Assembly (NCBI GenBank): GCA_964394145.1
Contig: CAYMVL010000033.1
Coordinates: forward strand, 165,875-229,874
Source: JAFGBN01 sp964394145
GTDB lineage: Bacteria; Chloroflexota; Dehalococcoidia; GIF9; AB-539-J10
Length of the DNA stretch: 64,000 bases
Direction of reading: 5' to 3'
Position numbers and translations under genes: made by a program. A model generated the notes under the pieces. It did not search any database and was not told the DNA's origin. It saw only the letters and a program-made list of their open reading frames with translations. This document shows, piece after piece, positions 18,984 to 28,469 of this stretch. The stretch's first letter is position 1. Every line of letters starts with the position of its first letter.

Positions 18984-21305
18984 GTGAGACTGGCTAAGAT
19001 TGTTTTTGACAACGTTATGGAACTGGAAGGCTCAATAGTATTTCCAGATAGCAAGGCAGTCGTCATCCATGGAGAAAATAGGGCCGGTAAATCTAATATA
19101 ATTCACGCCCTCAGGTATGCTTTTCTCAGCAAAGTAATAAGGCATGGAAAATCCTCCGCCTATGACGAGTTGAGACTTGTGACAGCGAAGGAGATTGCTC
19201 CTTCTGAAGGCACTGGCAGGATACTTATAGAGTTCAGCCATGGTGGCAAGCAATTTATAATTGATAGACAAATAGACCGCTACAGAGATGACAACAAAAT
19301 TTTGAGGAAAGATGCGGAAGGCTTTCGGGAGCTCGATTTCAATAAGACTCTGGATAAAGAACTGAAGGCAGGATTGCTTGACGCTCTTTTCGCACCTGAT
19401 AGCGCTATGGGCTTCAAGCATCTTAACGAGAAGAATATCGATGCTGTTATAACGGAGTTATTTAAGGAAATTGGAAATGCCAAGGTGCTAACTAAGGATT
19501 TCAAACAGCGCACTCAAAGACTGATAGAGGAAGCTTCGGCTAGAGTCCTCGAGATAAAGAGGGACTATGATTCCTTCGTAGCCCGTCTAAAGGGTGAGCT
19601 TAAGGACGTATCACTCGATTTGAGCAATCTCTCGACTTATGAATTTGGCAAGACATCCCAGAAGATAGGCAATATCGCGAATGGATTGAAGAGCTATGTT
19701 GATAACATTGAGAAGGGCGAGATCAAACAATGGCTGGTCGAGATGAGAAAGCGCGCCCTTGATGTCGAGGACCTGGAAGCATTACTTGGGAAAGACAAAG
19801 AGATTAGAACTTGTTTTGCAAAGATTAAGGAGATTTCACAAGATAGGAACCGCCTGAATAGGTTTATGGCTGCTTTGAAAGAAACAAAACTGGGAGGCTC
19901 TATGCCACCGGAACCCGATAATTTTTATGATGCCGGATTGGATCAGTATACGAGAGCTATCTACCAGAAGCTCGAACAGGCGCAAAATCATCACTACAAT
20001 GCTCTCAACCTAGCTCAGCAGGAGAACATCGACTTGAAAACTGATAATCCAGCGAAGATCAAGAACGATAAGGAGAGGGTGCTGCGATTATTGACCAGGG
20101 AGATTTCCCTTGGAAATGCTTCCAGAGTTAAAGTTGACCTAGTGAAGATTCGTTCTGAGGAGGGTGAAGAGATCGTGCACGGGCTTGTGCCCTTAAGACT
20201 TATGGATAAGGACATAGCTTTCACCAGATTAAGCCCTGAGCCTATTCCCGATGCACCCGAGGAGAAGAAAAGGGAATATGCCCGCGTTCTAGAAAGAAGG
20301 ATAAAAAACCTGCAGAATATATGTGACGATAAAGATAAGGCTGAAAGCTTCTTTGACTTTGAGTTTATTCCTCAAATCACAAGACTTGGTGAATATGGGA
20401 CAGCGTTGATGGAGGGTGAAAGAAAAGAAGAGGAAAAGATTTCAGAGTTAGTTGAAGATACACATAGAAAGCTACTCTTGTTCACCCGGGAGCACATTGA
20501 GATGCCCGGATTGGACCATGAGTCGGATTTAGAGCCTTTCCTCCTGGGCGTGAGACAAATTTTATCCCGTAAGAAGTTGGCCTACAAAGAAGCTGTAAAC
20601 CAGAGGGTGAAATTATTGAATATAGAGATAGCTCAGTTTGACACTTGCGAAATAGATGGTCTGTTACGGAAACTCGGCCAGATGGAAAAAGATATAACCC
20701 GCTACCAATCGATCTGGGAAGGGCTGACTGGGCAGACGAGGACTGACTGGGAGAACAAAGACGCTGAGTACGGAGACTTGACCTATGTGCCAGCAGTAGC
20801 AGGCGGGATTAATAAGGTTCTCGATGCCATTATGGAAAATGCATTCGATGAGCAGGAAGTAATACAGGCAATAAGGGAAATCATCATCGAAATAAACGAT
20901 GAATTTGTAGCAGAAGGCCTGGTGAATTCCTGCATCGAAATGAGTGAAGGTAGCTTACAGCTCAGCAAGACTACCTATAAGGACAGGGAAATAACTCATC
21001 CCTGCGGAGCAGAAAGGTCTTTCTTCAGTCTGGCTGTCTTAACTGCGCTGGCAAAATATTTTGGGCTACCCGTCATTATTGATGAAGCCGCCAATAACCT
21101 TGACAAGAATCACCTGCGACATTTTATTTCCCTGGTGACGAGATTTGCCGCTAGCTACGATGTCCAATACATACTATCTATAAAGGAGACCGATGACTTT
21201 CCCCTCAATGGCTGGGTTCGAGAATTTGCCGATGACCTGCAAATATACAGAGTGGACTACGACGGCAGCAAGAAATACATCAGTTCGGTGGATCTCTACA
21301 CGTAA
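18984..21305 (+). CDS. Rad50/SMC-like ATPase lacking a zinc hook
   Basis: 773 aa from a GTG two bases after the nuclease gene. ABC-type head: Walker A GENRAGKSNI near residue 31, a degenerate signature block HPCGAERSFFSLA near 678 (SbcC has LSGGE) and Walker B LPVIIDEAANNLD near 703. The middle is helical with only single cysteines; no C-x-x-C hook is visible, and the chain is about 250 residues shorter than usual SbcC. So it is a divergent Rad50 relative, like ATPases found in some nuclease-based defence or repair systems. Which of these it serves is not known. Confidence 0.78.
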   Translation: MRLAKIVFDNVMELEGSIVFPDSKAVVIHGENRAGKSNIIHALRYAFLSKVIRHGKSSAYDELRLVTAKEIAPSEGTGRILIEFSHGGKQFIIDRQIDRYRDDNKILRKDAEGFRELDFNKTLDKELKAGLLDALFAPDSAMGFKHLNEKNIDAVITELFKEIGNAKVLTKDFKQRTQRLIEEASARVLEIKRDYDSFVARLKGELKDVSLDLSNLSTYEFGKTSQKIGNIANGLKSYVDNIEKGEIKQWLVEMRKRALDVEDLEALLGKDKEIRTCFAKIKEISQDRNRLNRFMAALKETKLGGSMPPEPDNFYDAGLDQYTRAIYQKLEQAQNHHYNALNLAQQENIDLKTDNPAKIKNDKERVLRLLTREISLGNASRVKVDLVKIRSEEGEEIVHGLVPLRLMDKDIAFTRLSPEPIPDAPEEKKREYARVLERRIKNLQNICDDKDKAESFFDFEFIPQITRLGEYGTALMEGERKEEEKISELVEDTHRKLLLFTREHIEMPGLDHESDLEPFLLGVRQILSRKKLAYKEAVNQRVKLLNIEIAQFDTCEIDGLLRKLGQMEKDITRYQSIWEGLTGQTRTDWENKDAEYGDLTYVPAVAGGINKVLDAIMENAFDEQEVIQAIREIIIEINDEFVAEGLVNSCIEMSEGSLQLSKTTYKDREITHPCGAERSFFSLAVLTALAKYFGLPVIIDEAANNLDKNHLRHFISLVTRFAASYDVQYILSIKETDDFPLNGWVREFADDLQIYRVDYDGSKKYISSVDLYT

Positions 21306-21492
21306 AGAAGCAGTGCCAATCAGCTGTTGAGCGTTACGTTATAGCTATAATCAGAATCCGTTTTTTATGTATTATAATTGGCAGAACTGCTTCCTCCAAT
21401 AACATGTCATAACTGCTCTAAACTTATACTCAAGTGCTGCATGAGCTATAATTCAGTGTGTACGGCACAGAGGATATGAAGGGAGACTAGAA

Positions 21493-23067
21493 ATGAAAGT
21501 AAGCACAGTAAACCAGATGAGAAATTTGGATGAGGGAGCCATGGAGAAATTCGCCATCTCACAAGATATTCTTATGGAGAATGCCGGTCAGGCAGTGTAT
21601 TTCGTCATATTGAAGGAGTTTGGCATAAGAAACAGGAAATTCGCAGTCTTCTGTGGAGCCGGTAACAATGGCGGAGACGGGATGGTCGTCGCCAGAAAAA
21701 TTCATTCTAGTGGTGGCCAGGCAAAGGTCTTTCTTCTGGGGGATGAAACCAAATTCAAAGGTGCAGCAAGGAGGAATTTCGACATAGGATCTAGGATAGA
21801 CTTGGAGATTTCTAGAGTGAGTTCAGTTGAGTCTGTAAGATCGGCTGTTTTGGACTCCAACGCCATCGTTGACGCCATCTTTGGGACAGGCCTCACGAGA
21901 GAAGTTGACGGCACATACAAGGATGCGATTCAACTGATCAATGAAAGTAACAAGACAGTCTTCAGCGTTGATATCCCTTCGGGGATAAACGGCGATACTG
22001 GAGAGGTGATGGGGACGGCGGTGAAGGCAGATTATACTGTAACATTCGGACTTCCCAAGATAGGTAATATGCTTTATCCCGGCTATGACCACTGCGGGAA
22101 GTTGTATGTCTCGCATATCTCCTTCCCTCCCGTCTTCTACAACTCCGATACTATGAAGCTAGAAATAAATACCCCAATAGAGCTTCCTAGGAGGGACAGG
22201 AGTGCCCATAAAGGAGATTTCGGAGAGGTGCTCTTTATTGCTGGTGCTTCAGGTTATCTTGGCGCGCCATATTTCTCCGCTTTGTCTTTCCTTAAAGCAG
22301 GAGGAGGATATTCGCGCCTGGCCGCGCCTACATCTATTGCATCATTTCTGGGAAGCAAAGGAAGTGAGATAGTCTTTGTACCCCAGAAAGAAACACCGAC
22401 AGGGAGCGTCGCATTAGAAAACAAGGACGATTTACTGAAGCTTTCGCAAGCGGTGGATATGGTGATTATCGGTCCGGGCCTCTCCTTGAATGAAGAAACG
22501 CAAGGGCTGGTGCGGGAACTTGCACTGGGGCTTGAGAAGCCTTTGCTTATAGATGGAGACGGAATCACCGCTATCTCCAAAGACATAGATATAATCAGAA
22601 GGAGAAGATCCGATACTATCCTCACGCCTCACATGGGCGAGATGTCGAGAATTACAGGAAAAGGTATTGATGAGTTGAGTAGACACAAGATAGATATTTT
22701 GCAGCATACAGCAAGAGAGCTTAATGCCATAATAGTATTGAAAGGCGCCCATTCACTCATAGGCTATCCCGATGAGACCGTTTTCATTAATACCAGTGGA
22801 AATCCCGGCATGGCAACAGCGGGAAGCGGCGATGTCCTGACAGGCACAATCGCCGCTATGTTCGGCCTGGGGCTACCTATCAAAGACGCAGTGAGAATGG
22901 GTGTGTTTATACATGGATTTTCGGGAGACCTCGCGGCAAAGGATAAAGGCGACGATGGCATAACGGCGCAGGATATTCTGGACTATCTCCCCCATGCCAT
23001 GAAGCAATACAGGGAGGGCTTTGACATGGTTTGTTCAAATCTTTATGACAGCATTTTCGTCGTATGA
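21493..23067 (+). CDS. nnr: Bifunctional NAD(P)H-hydrate epimerase / ADP-dependent dehydratase
   Basis: Repairs damaged NADHX/NADPHX. 524 aa with both fused domains: the YjeF-N epimerase (LMENAGQAVY near residue 27, CGAGNNGGDGMVVARK near 55, VDIPSGINGDTG near 160) and the ribokinase-like dehydratase (KGDFGEVLFIAG near 240, LIDGDGITAI, LTPHMGEM near 378, and the phosphate loop NPGMATAGSGDVLTG near 437). The ATG follows GAAGGGAG. The zinc dehydrogenase gene starts 15 bp after its stop codon. Confidence 0.95.
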   Translation: MKVSTVNQMRNLDEGAMEKFAISQDILMENAGQAVYFVILKEFGIRNRKFAVFCGAGNNGGDGMVVARKIHSSGGQAKVFLLGDETKFKGAARRNFDIGSRIDLEISRVSSVESVRSAVLDSNAIVDAIFGTGLTREVDGTYKDAIQLINESNKTVFSVDIPSGINGDTGEVMGTAVKADYTVTFGLPKIGNMLYPGYDHCGKLYVSHISFPPVFYNSDTMKLEINTPIELPRRDRSAHKGDFGEVLFIAGASGYLGAPYFSALSFLKAGGGYSRLAAPTSIASFLGSKGSEIVFVPQKETPTGSVALENKDDLLKLSQAVDMVIIGPGLSLNEETQGLVRELALGLEKPLLIDGDGITAISKDIDIIRRRRSDTILTPHMGEMSRITGKGIDELSRHKIDILQHTARELNAIIVLKGAHSLIGYPDETVFINTSGNPGMATAGSGDVLTGTIAAMFGLGLPIKDAVRMGVFIHGFSGDLAAKDKGDDGITAQDILDYLPHAMKQYREGFDMVCSNLYDSIFVV

Positions 23068-23082
23068 TAAGGAGGCTGAAGC

Positions 23083-24102
23083 ATGAAGGCGATGATACTC
23101 AAGCGGACATCTCCGGTAGAGGAGAAACCTCTGGAGCTAGTGGATTTGCCCGAGCCTATCCCTGACGTTAAGCAGATTCTGGTCAAGATTTACGCCTGCG
23201 GAGTTTGTCACACAGAGATTGACGAGATTGAAGGTAGGGTCTCTCCCTCAGTATTCCCCATGATTCTGGGACATGAGATTGTGGGCAAAGTGGAGAGACT
23301 AGGACCGCAAGCAACTAAGTTTAAGGCAGGAGATAGGGTGGGGATTGCCTGGATCAACTGGGCCTGCGGAAAGTGTTCGTTCTGCCTGAGAGGCGAGGAG
23401 AACTTGTGTGACCAGGCAAAATGGACGGGGAAAGACGCCAATGGAGGCTATGCGCAGTATACTGTAGTATCAGAGGATTTCGCCTATCCAATTCCGGACA
23501 GATTCAGTGATCTGGAAGCAGCTCCGCTTTTGTGTGCTGGGGCAGTTGGCTACAGAGCTCTAAGACTATCCGGAATGGAGGATGGCAAAGTGCTAGGCCT
23601 TTACGGCTTTGGTGCCTCCGCACACGTCATCATACAGGTTGCCAAGTACAAGTATCCTAATAGCAAAGTCTTCGTTTTTAGCCGACCAAATCAAACGCAA
23701 CATCAAGACCTAGCTCGTAAGCTGGGGGCTGATTGGACTGGAGCCACCGGAGACACTCCACCGGAGAAGCTTAACTGCGCTATAGATTTTACTCCTGTAG
23801 GGGTACCTGTTCGTGAAGCGTTGCGGAACTTAGAGAAGGGGGGAAGAGTGGTCATAAACGCAATTCGGAAGACTACATCCATTCCGGAGTTGGACTACGG
23901 CGAGCATCTCTGGTATGAAAAAGAGGTGAAGAGTGTGGCCAACGTAACGAGGAGAGATGCTCAAGAATTTCTGCCTCTGGCTGCTGAAATACCCGTTGTA
24001 CCCGAGACTCAAGAGTTCAGTCTAGAAGAAGCGAATGAAGCGCTGATCTTGCTCAAGGAGGGCAAGATCAACGGGGCGGGAGTCCTTAGAATCAGTAATT
24101 AG
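23083..24102 (+). CDS. Zinc-dependent alcohol dehydrogenase
   Basis: 339 aa medium-chain dehydrogenase. Catalytic zinc: Cys in GVCHTEIDE near residue 38 and His in LGHEIVGKVE near 63. Structural zinc: four Cys in CGKCSFCLRGEENLC near 94-108. NAD loop: LYGFGASAHVIIQVA near 178. Closest in style to the TIGR02822 group of bacterial zinc alcohol dehydrogenases. The ATG follows AAGGAGG. Substrate not deducible. Confidence 0.88.
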   Translation: MKAMILKRTSPVEEKPLELVDLPEPIPDVKQILVKIYACGVCHTEIDEIEGRVSPSVFPMILGHEIVGKVERLGPQATKFKAGDRVGIAWINWACGKCSFCLRGEENLCDQAKWTGKDANGGYAQYTVVSEDFAYPIPDRFSDLEAAPLLCAGAVGYRALRLSGMEDGKVLGLYGFGASAHVIIQVAKYKYPNSKVFVFSRPNQTQHQDLARKLGADWTGATGDTPPEKLNCAIDFTPVGVPVREALRNLEKGGRVVINAIRKTTSIPELDYGEHLWYEKEVKSVANVTRRDAQEFLPLAAEIPVVPETQEFSLEEANEALILLKEGKINGAGVLRISN

Positions 24103-24241
24103 AGCGACTTTGCTTTGGATGTCAGCTAACGATCTGTCCTATTTTCGAGTAATTAATCTGAAGTCAAAGCCCAAGCAGGAGTTGCGTAACTCAGCAGAAC
24201 GGGCAAAGCCCAGGGATCATGCTCTCGTCCAGATAGATGAG

Positions 24242-24730
24242 AGACAGATAGATGGATTATGAAAGAGCGCTACGATAGCTGCATTATGGCTCTTACTTTG
24301 ACATCTCGCCCTCAGGCTTTATATCAGTGGAAGGCGCGCTACAGCTCGGGCACTTAGAGAGTCTGGAGAGCCGCTCTCATAGCCCCGGGCACGCAAGGCA
24401 GCCTAGCTATTTAGCAGAGTTGATTAATAAGGCAAATACAGCAACCTTACGCAGTAAGGAAACCCGGGAAATATGAGGCTAAAGAACCGGTGTGATTTAG
24501 ATCGAATGCCATTGCCCGCAGAGAGGGCGCAAAGAACACACACCGAGGAGTTCTATGAGGTAACGGATACCAGCTTCGATCTGCCAGAGCTAAATCGAGC
24601 CCTGTTGAACTGGTAAGTAATATATGATATTGTTCGTCCCATCCAGGCCGTGGGATACCTTGCACCACTGGAATATCTTGAACAACATCGGCAAAATAAG
24701 AGAGTAAGAAAGTGTCACCAATCACTATAA
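24242..24730 (+). pseudogene. Integrase-core transposase remnant with catalytic core deleted
   Basis: Pieces of one transposase can be read in changing frames: a helix-turn-helix end (RPQALYQWKARY), a linker (LESRSHSPGHARQPSYLAE) and, after the DDE core is missing, the C-terminal part THTEEFYEVTD plus FDLPELNRALLNW, an in-frame stop, then VGYLAPLEYLEQHRQ. The order and wording match IS481/IS3-type transposases (family C-termini read R-P-H-x-A-L-G-Y-L-T-P). Different from the element at 1.9-2.9 kb. It fills the ~680-bp gap before the tubulin-like gene. Confidence 0.65.
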
Positions 24731-24743
24731 CGAGTAGGTACCG

Positions 24744-24773
24744 TTGACAGTAGGCCGCTGTATTATTTACAAT
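24744..24773 (+). promoter_or_regulatory. Promoter TTGACA-18-TACAAT
   Basis: Perfect -35 TTGACA (24744-24749), 18-bp spacer, -10 TACAAT (24768-24773). The ATG of the tubulin-like gene is only eight bases after the -10, so the message should be leaderless. Confidence 0.7.
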
Positions 24774-24781
24774 TAACAAGA

Positions 24782-25954
24782 ATGAAACTGTTGGTCATAG
24801 GTCTAGGTCAATGCGGAGGGCGAATTGCCGATAAATTTGCTCGTCTAAACAGTAGAAGCCGTGCGCAGCGGGGAATTAGTATACTCGCCGATGCTATTGC
24901 TGTTAATACTGACGTCGCGGACTTAAGCGGATTACACACTATTAAATCAGATTACAAGCATAGAATTCTGGTCGGGGGTCAGCGAACCAATGGTCACGGG
25001 GTAGGTAAAGTCAGCGAACTTGCGGCTGAGATAGCAAAGGAGAACACCGATAAAATCATAGATGCTATTAGGATAACAGAGCACTTCTATGAGACAGATG
25101 CCTTCCTGTTAATTGCCGGTGCGGCTGGAGGTACGGGGTCGGGGTCAATATCAGTAATAACCCAGCACCTGAAAGAGCGCTACATAGGAAAGCCGGTATA
25201 CAACGTTATCGTCTTGCCATTTACACAAGAAGAAACAACAGAAACAAGAGCTGTTTTCAACACCGCTATGTGCCTGAAGTCTGCTTACCTAGTGGCCGAT
25301 GCTGTATTCCTTATCGATAATCAAAGGTATGTTAAGAAGGACTCCGCCGCAGCCAGAAACCTATCTACAATTAACGCCAGGGTAGTCGAACCATTTTACA
25401 ATATCCTCTGCGCCGGTGAAGAGACAAAGCAGAAATATGTAGGCGCCAGAACGCTTGACGCGGGTGATATCATTCAGACTCTGGCAGGATGGACAGTGAT
25501 CGGCGAAGGCACATCGCAAATCCCACGCAGAATGCCCCTGCATGCGCCAAGGCGTGATTTTAGAGACAAGATGAAGGAAACGAGCAAAGCGAGTCATGCT
25601 ATGGACCAAGCCCTGGGTGAATTATCGCTAACGTGTGATCCAAAGGATGCTGGAAGGGCTCTATACCTTGTCACTGCGCCCGCAAATGAAATAAGCATGG
25701 AGCTAATTAAGGAACTAGGGGATAATTTGAAGCTGATGGCTCCAGATGCATTAATAAGAAGCGGTGACTATCCGAGAGAAAAAGGTTCGCTGGATGTAGC
25801 TGTCGTTCTTTCTGAACTGAGAACTGTGCGAAAAATCACGAATTACTTCACCAAGGCGATTGACTTGATTTCTGTCATGAAATCTAAGCGCGGCCTAGCA
25901 TACGAAAGCAGGAAACTCGAAGAGACTTTCAACGACATCCCCATGCTGCTATAA
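24782..25954 (+). CDS. Tubulin/FtsZ-superfamily GTPase
   Basis: 390 aa. N-terminal GTPase: LLVIGLGQCGGRIADKF at the start (family G-x-G-x-x-G motif), NTDVADL near residue 41, and the tubulin signature GAAGGTGSGS near 116. Downstream LPFTQEETTETRAVFN and DAVFLIDNQRY correspond to the T5/T6 region contacting nucleotide. The C-terminal half fits a tubulin-like second domain but has no FtsZ-type tail peptide. Not a standard FtsZ; closer in character to the CetZ/tubulin-like proteins of archaea and some Chloroflexota. Probably forms filaments. No ribosome site; the promoter is eight bases upstream. Next to coiled-coil genes, which may encode partners. Confidence 0.85.
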   Translation: MKLLVIGLGQCGGRIADKFARLNSRSRAQRGISILADAIAVNTDVADLSGLHTIKSDYKHRILVGGQRTNGHGVGKVSELAAEIAKENTDKIIDAIRITEHFYETDAFLLIAGAAGGTGSGSISVITQHLKERYIGKPVYNVIVLPFTQEETTETRAVFNTAMCLKSAYLVADAVFLIDNQRYVKKDSAAARNLSTINARVVEPFYNILCAGEETKQKYVGARTLDAGDIIQTLAGWTVIGEGTSQIPRRMPLHAPRRDFRDKMKETSKASHAMDQALGELSLTCDPKDAGRALYLVTAPANEISMELIKELGDNLKLMAPDALIRSGDYPREKGSLDVAVVLSELRTVRKITNYFTKAIDLISVMKSKRGLAYESRKLEETFNDIPMLL

Positions 25955-26054
25955 TGGATTTGAGCGCTGCATAATCAGCCTATCGCCTGTCCTCGAGTGG
26001 ACGCTATTACGTCAGGAAAGAATTGCCATGGAACCAGCTAAGCCTGTTCTTGCC

Positions 26055-26444
26055 TCACTTCCTAGCCTTAGTGAATACTACCCATGTCCGCTCCATGGCT
26101 TCATTTCGGGCTTCTCGAGCCTTTCTCTCAGCCTCATCGCGGGTTGCTAATGCGCGGTCTATGCCTTCCTCATAAGTCTTTTTGCTCTGGCCCATGCTTT
26201 CCTCACAAGTCCTCTTGGCTTCCTCTATCGCCCTCTCATACTCTCTCTCTGCCTGCCTTTCCTGCTCCTTATACGCCTCCTCAAGTTGCCGTTCAGCTTC
26301 TATATAAGCTGCGTAAGCTGCCATAGCCCGTTGTTGAGTCTCATCAAGCGCTCCCGTAGTCTGCTCAGCTTTCTTGGCTACCTTTTTTGCTTTCTGTTCA
26401 CCTTCTTCCTCTTGCGCAATAAAAACCTGCTCTGCATCAGACAT
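26055..26444 (-). CDS. Short charged coiled-coil protein
   Basis: 129 aa, almost wholly Ala, Glu, Lys, Arg and Gln, predicted to be one long helix from about residue 10 to 118 (EEAYKEQERQAEREYERA is typical). No enzyme motif, signal peptide or membrane segment. AAGGAGGAG stands before the ATG, so the gene is real. It ends tail-to-tail with the tubulin-like gene and lies upstream of nothing else on its strand; the repeat coiled-coil gene precedes it by about 100 bp in the same direction. Function unknown. Confidence 0.75.
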   Translation of the reverse strand: MSDAEQVFIAQEEEGEQKAKKVAKKAEQTTGALDETQQRAMAAYAAYIEAERQLEEAYKEQERQAEREYERAIEEAKRTCEESMGQSKKTYEEGIDRALATRDEAERKAREARNEAMERTWVVFTKARK

Positions 26445-26551
26445 AGCACTCCTCCTTCACAATCTATCTTTAAATTTTATCCGATATATCAGCATTACAC
26501 AATAGAAATATAATCACTGACTGGTAACGGGTCTCTACCTCAGCCCCTCCG

Positions 26552-28132
26552 CTAACTAGTCTCGCCCCGTTCATCGCTGTCTGCCTCTTCTTCATCAGCA
26601 TGTTTCGACTTATTGGCTGCATACATGCGGGATAGAAAATCCAAGCGCGATTGAATATCCTTGCTTGGCTCTTTCTGCGCTGCATTCGCTCCTAAGTCGA
26701 GGCTAGCTTCACCTAATGCTTCCTTCAATAGTGCTGGCGACACCTCTACAGAATCTCTCAGCTCTTCGCCTGACTTTTGGGCTCCAGCCACTGCTTTCTC
26801 GAATACGCGTAATGACGCTATAGCAGCTTTCCTGGCTGATTTAATTGTTCCTTCAGACGTATTGGTAGCCTCTTGTAATGCCTTTACTGAAGCTATAACA
26901 GCCTCCTTGGCTATTCTTATAGATGTTTCAATAGCTTCTCTGGCTACCTGTTTAGATTCCTCAGCACCACTCCTTGCTGCTTTGCTTAATTCCTCCGCTC
27001 TCCTCATAGCCGCCAGTGATGCCAGCTTTGCATCCTCAGCCGTAACTTGGGATGCTTGACTTACTGCCTCCGCTCTACTTATCGCCTCCTGTGATACTCG
27101 TTTTGCTTCCCCAGCTGCCTCCTCAGCTTCTCGGCCAATTTCCTCCGCTCTATTTATAGCTTCTCTTGAGGCCTGTTTTGCTTCCTCAGCCTTTCTTATA
27201 GCCTCCTCCGATATCCTTGTTGATGTCTCAACAGCCTCGCTAGATGATTTGACTGACGTCTCGGCTCTGCTTATAGCTTTCGCCGCTGCCTGCATCGCTA
27301 TTCTAGACTCTTTCTCGACTGTCTTGCTTACTTCATTAACCCTGCTTATTACTTCTTCGAATGCCTTGCTGGATACCCGGCTGGATTCGATAGCTGTTTG
27401 GCTTACTGTATTGGCCCTGCTCGCTGCCTCCTCAAATGCCTTGGCGGCTGCTTCAGCAGAATCCGTAGCTTTTTTGCTTATCCTCTCAGCCTTAGCCACT
27501 GCCTCTCTTGAAGCTTTTTCGGCCTCCTTAGCATCTCTCAGAATTATGCTGGTAGTCTTCTCCAGTCTGCTTATGGCTTGCTCCGACGCTTTCTTCGCCT
27601 CGCGGGCAGACTCGATGGCGCCTGCGCTTACTTCTTCTGCTCTGCCTACTGCTTGCTGTGATGCCCTTTCTGCTTCCTGCGCAATTTCCTGTGCTGTCCG
27701 GCTTGTCTCTTCAGCTTTGCTAATAGTCTTCCTGGATGTTAATATTAGTGCTTCAGCAGAGTCTCTGGCGGACTTGGCCAACACCTCGATTCTCTCCACC
27801 GCTCTCTTGAAGGCTTCGGCCGATTCTGCAGCCGACTCTGTAGCTGCTTTGATGGACGCCTCGGCCCTGATAATTGCCTCCTGTGATGCCTGTGACAATA
27901 CCTGAGCAGACTCCGTAGCTACTTTGTTAAGTCTTTCAGCTTTGCTTACCGCCTCGCGAGATGCTATTTCAGCCTGCTCAGCACTCTTCATAGCTGCCAG
28001 ACTTATTGTTTCAGCCCTGGTGAGAGCTTCCTGAGCAGCCTTTTTGGATTCTTCAGCGGCTTCCTTTGCTGCCTGACTTAGCCTCTCAGCTCTGGCTACT
28101 GCTTTTTCGAATATATCAGTATTATTTTCCAT
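26552..28132 (-). CDS. Alanine-rich coiled-coil protein of exact 25-residue repeats
   Basis: 526 aa. From residue 15 to about 403 the chain is an unbroken series of 25-residue units (15 full ones and one of 14 residues). Each unit starts with Ala-Glu (or similar) after a basic residue, has Ser/Ala/Glu-rich helix, and ends in a block of the type EAISR or EAVSK. A second, less regular helical segment follows, then an acidic tail ending ADEEEADSDERGETS. No cysteine, no signal peptide, no membrane span. 25 residues equal seven helical turns if read as two heptads plus a hendecad, so it should form a long rod. Likely structural; a partner for the tubulin-like GTPase next door is inference. Confidence 0.8.
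   Translation of the reverse strand: MENNTDIFEKAVARAERLSQAAKEAAEESKKAAQEALTRAETISLAAMKSAEQAEIASREAVSKAERLNKVATESAQVLSQASQEAIIRAEASIKAATESAAESAEAFKRAVERIEVLAKSARDSAEALILTSRKTISKAEETSRTAQEIAQEAERASQQAVGRAEEVSAGAIESAREAKKASEQAISRLEKTTSIILRDAKEAEKASREAVAKAERISKKATDSAEAAAKAFEEAASRANTVSQTAIESSRVSSKAFEEVISRVNEVSKTVEKESRIAMQAAAKAISRAETSVKSSSEAVETSTRISEEAIRKAEEAKQASREAINRAEEIGREAEEAAGEAKRVSQEAISRAEAVSQASQVTAEDAKLASLAAMRRAEELSKAARSGAEESKQVAREAIETSIRIAKEAVIASVKALQEATNTSEGTIKSARKAAIASLRVFEKAVAGAQKSGEELRDSVEVSPALLKEALGEASLDLGANAAQKEPSKDIQSRLDFLSRMYAANKSKHADEEEADSDERGETS
26924..28090 (-). repeat. In-frame tandem 75-bp (25-codon) repeats
   Basis: Sixteen units inside the coiled-coil gene. Protein periodicity is exact at 25 residues except unit 13, which is 14 residues long (exactly one hendecad missing). 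Nucleotide identity between units is low, so the duplication is old and length is kept by selection. Confidence 0.8.
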
Positions 28133-28469
28133 ATCAGATTACAGGTATCGTGGTATCCGTTTACTCCGCAAAGCTTATAGACCACCGTCTCACATCAGCC
28201 AACCATAATTTTAATAAAAGCCAGTCAGTTTTTCAACGGCGTGGCACCTAATGACAAAGCTATCAGACTATACTTCACAAACTCTCCCAAGGGGCTGGTG
28301 TACCAGAAAGCTCCGTACAGCTAGGAAATGCAGGCAGGAGTCCTGGGCAAAGCCGTTGGGTTAATCTACCTTTGCATACAACTCTGCAGCAATTCACGGT
28401 TGATGTGCTCCCTCCAATCTCAGAATATGATACTCTATACTAATTATGGCGGGTGCAAGAGATTAAACG
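28133..28469. other. Divergent intergenic region
   Basis: About 340 bp between the two divergently read genes for the repeat coiled-coil and RmuC-like proteins. A TATACT at 28436-28441 could be the -10 of the plus-strand gene, but no matching -35 is seen. No gene recognised. Confidence 0.35.

Noticed and set aside
24447..24779. Minus-strand frame of 110 codons
   Set aside because: Runs opposite to readable transposase fragments and through the tubulin-gene promoter; no ribosome site.
26661..27905. Two long plus-strand open frames (132 and 218 codons)
   Set aside because: They are antisense to the repeat coiled-coil gene; their Ala/Ser-rich sequence simply mirrors the repeats.
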